Origin: Phascolarctos cinereus
Taxonomy: Eukaryota > Chordata > Mammalia > Diprotodontia > Phascolarctidae
Reading direction: 5' to 3'
DNA length: 64,000 nt
Assembly (NCBI RefSeq): GCF_002099425.1
Contig: NW_018343972.1
Coordinates: forward strand, 7,455,501-7,519,500
The position numbers and the translations under genes were made by a program. Of the stretch, positions 58,413-64,000 are shown one piece after another. How positions within the stretch are numbered: the first letter of the stretch is position 1; each line of letters starts with the position of its first letter. The notes under the pieces are model-generated. The model did no database searches, had not been told where the DNA came from, and saw only the letters and a program-made list of their open reading frames with translations.

Positions 58413-59539
58413 AACTTAGTCTCAGATCTTAGATTTTTTCCTTTGGAACAAGAAATAAATTTTCTGTTCCTCCTATATATGATGAATATTGTATTGGTTC
58501 AGATATATGCTGTCTTTCCTCATTCCCCCAATATATGTTGCCCCCTAAAATGTGATCTTATTGAGAGGAAAAAATAAATACAGCTATGGATTAAAGCAGT
58601 TCCTTAACATCTGTGCACCCTCTTCTTCCAGCTGTGCCTCACCCTCCTCACCTTGGATTTTGTAATCAACTCAGTTGAGGGGATGAATACAAACCCCACC
58701 TCCTGGCTGGGGCCTAACTTGGATTGAGAGCAAGGTTATCAGGGCACTCTAATCTAATGTAGTCTTTCTTCTGCATCTTAACTCATGAAAAGTTCCATAA
58801 CTTTCTCTTTCTAGAGACTGAGGAGCCATCAAGCTCTTGACAAGCTCGAATGTCGGAATGAGTCTAATAAAATGAGATTTGAAAGGGTTGGGTATAAAGT
58901 CTTATACCTGAGTTAAAAAAAAACTTGCATATGTGCAAGATGGAGGAGTAGCTATACTGCTGTAACAGTTCACGACTGTGAGTGCAGTGTGAATTAATAG
59001 TATGATATAGCATCTAGAAAAGCTAATGAGAACCTAGGCTGAATCAGCAGAGCCTTAGCTTACGTGATTAAGGAAGTGATCTCACTGTACTTCATCGGGA
59101 TCAATGAGAGCTGTCCCAAAATGAAATGGACTGCCTCAAGGAATAGTGGGTTCCTTGTCACTAGCACTTGTTAAGGAAAGGCTAAATGATCACTTCAGTA
59201 TGTTTACAGAATTTATAAATGGGTTGGAGTGGATGGTGCCTTCCAATGTTGAGGTTTTGGGATCTGTACTCAAGCTCTAGAACACCAATGAGCCTTTTCT
59301 TTTTTTTGGGGTGGGGGGGTTGAGCAGGTTGATACATTTCATCATATTTTTTTCTTTGCCCTCTTGGTACAGCCCCTCACTTAGATATAATGCTAAGCTA
59401 CAAGCCATACTGGTGATGAGCTTAGTAGCTAGGTTGGTCCTTGACAATTGCTACATAGTCTATCACTGACACTATATAGCCTATGGAATTTGTATAGGAC
59501 CTGCCAGAGCTTGTACTCTACTGGCATATGCTACAGTAG
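58413..59539. other. Intron 6 middle, unassigned
   Basis: No repeat family recognised apart from a short MIR-like 3' end near 59220-59275. No gene seen. Confidence 0.35.
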
Positions 59540-59800
59540 TAATAATAATGATAACAACAACAATAATAACTAACATTTACATAGTGCCTAAAAGTTTATA
59601 GAGGTCTTTGCATAAACTCTGTGAGGTAGGTGCTATTTTTATCTCCATTCAACAGATGAGGGAATGAGGTAAAGAGAAGTTTTTTGACTTGTCATTGCCC
59701 ATAGTCACATATCTAGTAAGTGTCTGGGGAAAGATTTGAACTTGGCTCTTCCTAATTTCAAGTCCAGCATTCTATCTGTTGTTACATCTAGTTGCCTAGG
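59540..59800 (-). mobile_element. MIR-like SINE, antisense
   Basis: Reads taacatttacatagtgccta, gtgaggtaggtgctattttt, caacagatgagggaatgag and a decayed 5' part. Confidence 0.6.
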
Positions 59801-59867
59801 CTTACTTTCTCACCAATATTAGATATCAAAATAGGACTTCAGTGGAAGATATAAAATATGTAGTCAC

Positions 59868-60108
59868 ATGCATCTAGATAGCACAATGGATAGAGGGCTA
59901 GGTTTGGAGTTAGGAAGAACTAAGTTCAAATCCTGCCTCACATGCTTCCTAGCTATATGAGCCTGGGCAGGTCAAGAAATCTCTCTTAGTCTCATTTTCC
60001 TTAACTGTAAAATGGGGATCATGCTAGCACCTGGGTCATAGGGTTATTTGTGAGGAGCAAATCTGTAAAGCTCTTTGCAAACCACAATGCACTATATAAA
60101 TAAGACCC
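59868..60108 (+). mobile_element. Marsupial SINE/MIR-like, sense
   Basis: Head catctagatagcacaatgga, gttcaaatcctgcctc, then ccttaactgtaaaatgggga and a 3' end gcactatataaataa. Confidence 0.7.
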
Positions 60109-60963
60109 ATTTTTTTGTACAAGTACATACTGGCTCACCTGCTCCTGATGCTTTGAATGATTAACTAGTTTCCCTCCTTTACAAATCTCTCATTGAGCCA
60201 TGGAGGTGATCCTAGGCTGGTGAAGGCTGTACCAGTGGAGTAAAAACTCTGGCAGATTATATGAAGTTGGTAAGACCTGACTACTGATTATTTCTCTGAG
60301 GACCAATCTAATGAAATACTGAGAAAATAATCACTGGTAGCGTGACTGCTTTATGATGAATTCTGTGGCAGTGGCAACCCACAGCTTGAGAAATGAACAT
60401 TAAGTAACCTAAGAGATGGTATTACTTGCAAATGACTCAGTCATAAGGGTACTGACTATTGCCATCCCTCATGGATTTCCTCCTTGAAACATTATTTGAT
60501 GGGAAGCATACATGGAAAAGTACTGCCACCTTATGGTGAAAACTGGTTGAGTGTAAACCAATGAGCCAGCTCCATTTATCCCTAGGAACCGCTTAAAAGC
60601 ACCAGTCTCTAGACACAGATTTATAAAATGGATGGCATAGTTTTTTAAAAATGTGGGAAGAAGGGGATTTAAAAAATATGGCATTTGTTGTAATTTGAAA
60701 ATGTACCAGATGCTTAAAATTCAAATCCAAGTCATTTGTGTGAAGCCAAACATCTTCCAGAGCCTTCCGTCAGATCAGTCTTGTAATGCCAGCAGTCCCA
60801 AATGTTTGCTTATTCAAGGCCTGCTAGCAGGAAAACAAAACAAAGCAAAGCAAAACAAACAAACAAAAAACCAACCAAAAAAAAATAACCCATGGAAATG
60901 CTGAAAAGGTTGGATTGAAGCTTGTTTCAAGTATCAGTGCTGCTAACTGCAAATGTCTTTTAG
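60109..60963. other. End of intron 6
   Basis: Unassigned, with an A-rich low-complexity patch at 60832-60890. The exon 7 acceptor is at 60963. Confidence 0.4.
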
Positions 60964-61077
60964 GCACTTTAACTAACTCAGGGCCTCCCAAGAAACGCCA
61001 CAAAGGGTGGTCCCCAGAGTCTCCATCAGTTATAGACCCCTGCTACACACAAACGAGTGCCCACAGGATGAAAAGTG
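60964..61077 (+). CDS. GREB1: GREB1 coding exon 7 (residues 304-341, basic PPKKRHKGW motif)
   Basis: A 114-base phase 1/1 exon with acceptor gcaaatgtcttttag and donor agtg/gtaagt. It encodes TLTNSGPPKKRHKGWSPESP, then SVIDPCYTQTSAHRMKSG across the junction. NSGPPKKRHKGWSPESPS is almost unchanged from human GREB1 as recalled. PKKRHK is a plausible nuclear localisation signal, consistent with nuclear action alongside the estrogen receptor, although the sequence does not test this. The second half is variable. It lies 1.3 kb before exon 8. Confidence 0.92.
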
Positions 61078-61239
61078 GTAAGTGACAGGAGGGTGATTTT
61101 ACAACAGTGCTTTGGTCTGGATTGGGGGAGGGAAGAAAGGAGGACTCTATGTGGTTACCAGTGAATATTGGGGGCTGGTGCATTCCTTAGATGGAATTTT
61201 CATCAGAGCTCATATTGTTCATAAGCTTGCTCAGGGAAA

Positions 61240-61535
61240 ACAAGCCACTTAATATTAATAATAATTTATGTAAAATTGTTTAAACAATTCATAAATTGTC
61301 AAATAGCAATTAATCATATATAATAATTGTCACATATAATATGTTATACTGTAACTTATGAATTATTGATTTGTGAATTATAATTGTAAAATAATTTGTG
61401 AATGATTTATACATTGTTAAATAATTTATGTAAAAGTATTTGAGCTCCCTGCAGGAAAAAGGACTATAGAATCAATTATGTTTTATATAATTACATATTT
61501 ATTCATTTATTATTATATTAATCCCATATTAATAT
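61240..61535. repeat. Very AT-rich block with internal repeats and a 16-bp palindrome
   Basis: The motif ataatttatgtaaaa occurs near 61261 and 61428, and variants of gaattat/aattgt recur. aattgtttaaacaatt at 61274-61289 is a perfect palindrome. Lies in intron 7. Confidence 0.7.
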
Positions 61536-61797
61536 ATAACAGAATGGGACACCAGGACAGCGGAAACTGTGGCGTAGTAACAGTTGGCCTTCAGATTAGA
61601 AAGACCTGGGTTCAAGTGTTCCTCTGTCATTTATTCACTTTCTAACTTTGGCAATCCACTTTTTATCTGGCAACTCTCTAAGACCAAGTTACATTGTAAT
61701 TGTAAGTGATTATCGGTTACACTGTAAGTTATACAAGTTTCCATTGTGCATTTATGGAGAGAGTTTGCACACTGGGAGTTCTCCACATTCATGAAAT

Positions 61798-61927
61798 TGG
61801 GTCTGTGGATAGAGCACTAGCCCTGGAGTCAGGAGGACCTGAGTTCTAATCTGTCCTCAGACACTTATTAGCTCTGTAATCCTGGGCGAGCACTTAACCC
61901 TGATTGCCTCCTCACCCACCCAAAAAT
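61798..61927 (+). mobile_element. 5'-truncated marsupial SINE with target-site duplication
   Basis: Starts inside the head (gtctgtggatagagcacta), so the first bases are missing. Duplication acattcatgaaat (61785-61797) / acattcgtgaaat (61928-61940), 12 of 13. Confidence 0.85.
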
Positions 61928-61940
61928 ACATTCGTGAAAT

Positions 61941-62420
61941 CACAGGTTTTGACCCCATCTCCTCCAAATGATGATAATTAAGACAGAATATCAGTCTTGA
62001 GAGTCAGGAGATGAAGGTTTGAGTTCTGACTACACCACTGTACAGCCTTGGTAAAACCACTTCAGCTATTTCAGCCTCCATTTTTAAAATCTTTATTTAT
62101 GTTCCTGTTATCTAGAAAATGAGGGTAGTAGTGATTTCCCTTTTAACCTCACAGGATATGTTAAGGAAAGCTCTTTTTAAACACTGAAATGTTAAAAAAA
62201 AAGTGATTCTTATAAGCCCTTATGCCAAGAGAATAAACAAAAACTGACTTTAAAAAATTAGTGCTTAGATTATGCTATCTATGTCTGACTCATTAAATGA
62301 ATAAGAGGCCTGTTTCAGATGGCAAAAGGGGTCAAGTTGTTGATGGTTGGTGTTCTTTATCTCTTGCAAATGCCCTTTTGAGTGTGTTTGACCCTTTCAT
62401 TTTGGTGACTGCATTCTTAG
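61941..62420. other. End of intron 7
   Basis: A MIR-like copy at about 61985-62190. The rest is unique up to the exon 8 acceptor. Confidence 0.45.
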
Positions 62421-62564
62421 ACAGTGCAGGAGTGTCCTGTTTGCCCCAGGTGGGTTTGGTGGGACCAGCTGCAATCTCGTCTCCTGTGGTAGCTGCTGGA
62501 GAACCCGTTTCTGTTCCTGATAATTTACTGAAAATATGCAAGGCCAAGCCTGTTATATTTAAAG
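62421..62564 (+). CDS. GREB1: GREB1 coding exon 8 (residues 342-389); last exon in window
   Basis: A 144-base exon with acceptor gcattcttag and donor aaag/gtaaat. It encodes DSAGVSCLPQVGLVGPAAIS, then SPVVAAGEPVSVPDNLLKIC and KAKPVIFK. PVSVPDNLLKICKAKPVIFK is a hallmark of GREB1 and is very close to human as recalled. The exon ends in phase 1 like all the others, and the next exon is not in the remaining 1.4 kb. Reading on into the intron would add KYTRRLT and a stop, so intron retention would make a short protein of about 397 residues; nothing here shows it is used. Confidence 0.93.
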
Positions 62565-64000
62565 GTAAATACACCAGAAGACTCACTTGAGAGCTGCTTT
62601 GAAGAGAAATGAAAGTATTCTTGCAACTGTTAGAGAACAATAGAACGTCAAGAGTTGAAAGGAACTTTAGCACATAGTTGACTACAAGCTAAGTGTTAAT
62701 CAACAGTATTGATAAGCAGTATGACGCAACTGTGAAGAAAGACAGTAGGATCTCAGGATGCATTAATGGCATCAGTAAAAATATAAAGCCCAAAACAGGG
62801 GCGATGACAACCCTGCTGTACTGTACACTGGTTAAAACACATATGAAGTGCTGGATGTTAGAATGTTAGGATGTTGGGAGTCCAAGGTATTATATCCGGT
62901 TGTCCCTTCCAGTATGAGTAGGCAAAGTACAGAGGGGAGAATTTTGGGAGGTAGAGGAATATCTCTGCTACTAAATTCTGAACATAGTACCTGGAACATT
63001 ATATATTTAATAATTGCTTGTTAATCAATTAAGACTCTAAGGTAAGTCTTAGCCTCACTTATTCCCATCTCCAAAGGATAGAGATCCCCCAGGATCTTTC
63101 TTGCCTATAGGCATGTGGTTCCTTTAGTGCTATGCTCTTGGTAGCCAGGATTAGCTTGGGTGTTATCAGTTATCCCTCCACTAAGCATTCCTTAGAAGAG
63201 CTTGCCCACTTTGGGAGTCACATGATGGAGGCAGTTAAATTGTGTGAGCATGGCATTACTAATTTTGATTTGTTAAGCAGGGAAATTCATTCCCAGGGAA
63301 AAACAACTCTCTTTTTTCCTAAACCCAAAAGTCATTAATGGAAACTGGTTAATTTTAGCTTATGGAGTCTTCTGACCATGTTTAGCAGTATTTTAAGATC
63401 CCTCCAAGATTATACTCATTCTAAGAAGTAGGTAGAAAATAATTGAAATGAAAAAATCATCCTGTTCTTGCCCTAAGGTAGCCTCTCTTTTCTCTGATAA
63501 TCTATCAGATCTTTGTCCTTAGAAGCGAAAGGCTGAGGTTCAAAATTAGTTTAGCCCAGGATGAAAAACCAGGATGGAATTCATCAGTGGATCAGGTAGA
63601 GTCAATCTAGGTGTTAGTAATCTCTATGCTTTCAGCTTCTTTATTCGGTAGTCCCTCTGCTCCATCCCCAGATCTCAAGACATGGTCTAGGAGAGAGTAC
63701 TCTTTGTCTGGGGCAGGTGTGCACAAGTTAGTCAAGGGTGAAGAACTTGAATCTCAGGGCAGGTAATACATTTCTTTCTGATCTGATGAAGACGAATAAG
63801 AGCCAAGGAGACCCTGATCAATTAATTCCTATGCTGGAAAAGCTAGGCAATCAGTTTAGAGTAGAGAAGTCTGTACTCTTTAGGTAATCTTTGGGCCTGT
63901 GAACTGAGTAGAGGGTCCTATTTTATTAACTCAGCAAAGACTGTTATGGTTAAGCACCTACTATGTACAAGTTGCTTTTCTAGGTGTGATGCAAAATATA
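62565..64000. other. Start of intron 8, to window edge
   Basis: No exon, gene or clear repeat recognised. An L2-type antisense motif begins at about 63950 (ttaagcacctactatgtac) and runs off the edge. Confidence 0.4.

Larger units (their letters stand above)
14577..62564 (+). other. GREB1: GREB1 gene, 5' coding part (exons 1-8 of the coding frame)
   Basis: Eight exons with canonical AG/GT borders join into one uninterrupted frame of 389 codons plus one base. The predicted protein follows my recollection of human GREB1 from residue 1 and fits it better than the paralogue GREB1L (for example [19 protein letters not shown] and LEAEQQ). GREB1 is an estrogen-induced cofactor of the estrogen receptor; a C-terminal glycosyltransferase domain has been reported, and it is not in this window. 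Every intron is phase 1, so loss of any internal exon would keep the frame. The gene runs off the right edge. No promoter, CpG island or 5'UTR exon could be identified. Confidence 0.95.

Overview
The window is mammalian nuclear DNA, almost certainly from a marsupial. The evidence is many copies of the marsupial tRNA-derived SINE (B-box-like gagttcaaatc, head gggcagctaggtggc), some with a tail resembling RTE/BovB LINE 3' ends, plus marsupial-type L1 3' ends, L2 and MIR fragments and hAT-type MITEs. The exact species cannot be read from the window. The DNA is AT-rich and I saw no CpG island.

The only protein-coding gene I can support is GREB1 (growth regulating estrogen receptor binding 1), on the + strand. 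Eight coding exons, from the initiator ATG at 14577 to the donor at 62564/62565, splice into one open frame of 389 codons plus one base. This is the N-terminal part of a protein of roughly 1,950 residues in human; the rest, including the C-terminal glycosyltransferase-like region, lies beyond 64000. All seven complete introns and the last donor are phase 1. The introns are about 16.2, 4.4, 17.6, 1.1, 2.3, 3.9 and 1.3 kb. Only three untranslated bases precede the ATG in its exon, so promoter and 5'UTR exons lie upstream, unseen or outside the window.

Region by region: 1-14573 is noncoding, with SINEs, a Tigger-like MITE, a decayed RTE-clade LINE 3' part (about 9.44-10.44 kb) and a 5'-truncated L1 (12754-13458) with target-site duplications. 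Intron 1 carries SINEs, L2 and L1 pieces, a hAT MITE, a local duplication at 27.1-27.4 kb and an 892-base uninterrupted pyrimidine tract followed by (CT)n. Intron 2 holds an L2 3' end broken by a SINE. Intron 3 is the richest: a near full-length 7SL RNA pseudogene, two further decayed 7SL-derived copies in inverted orientation, an antisense RTE LINE with a recognisable endonuclease region, three MITEs, a 135-bp duplicated unit and an ERE-like palindrome at 50987. Introns 4-7 hold MIR-like SINEs, a hAT MITE split by a later SINE, and a very AT-rich block.

No CRISPR, operon or prokaryotic mobile element is present, and I saw no intact tRNA gene. I see no clear previously undescribed system. The most unusual items are the three 7SL-derived copies, the long pyrimidine tract, the 135-bp duplication and the ERE-like site inside an estrogen-receptor target gene. 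Family names and human comparisons come from memory, not from a search.
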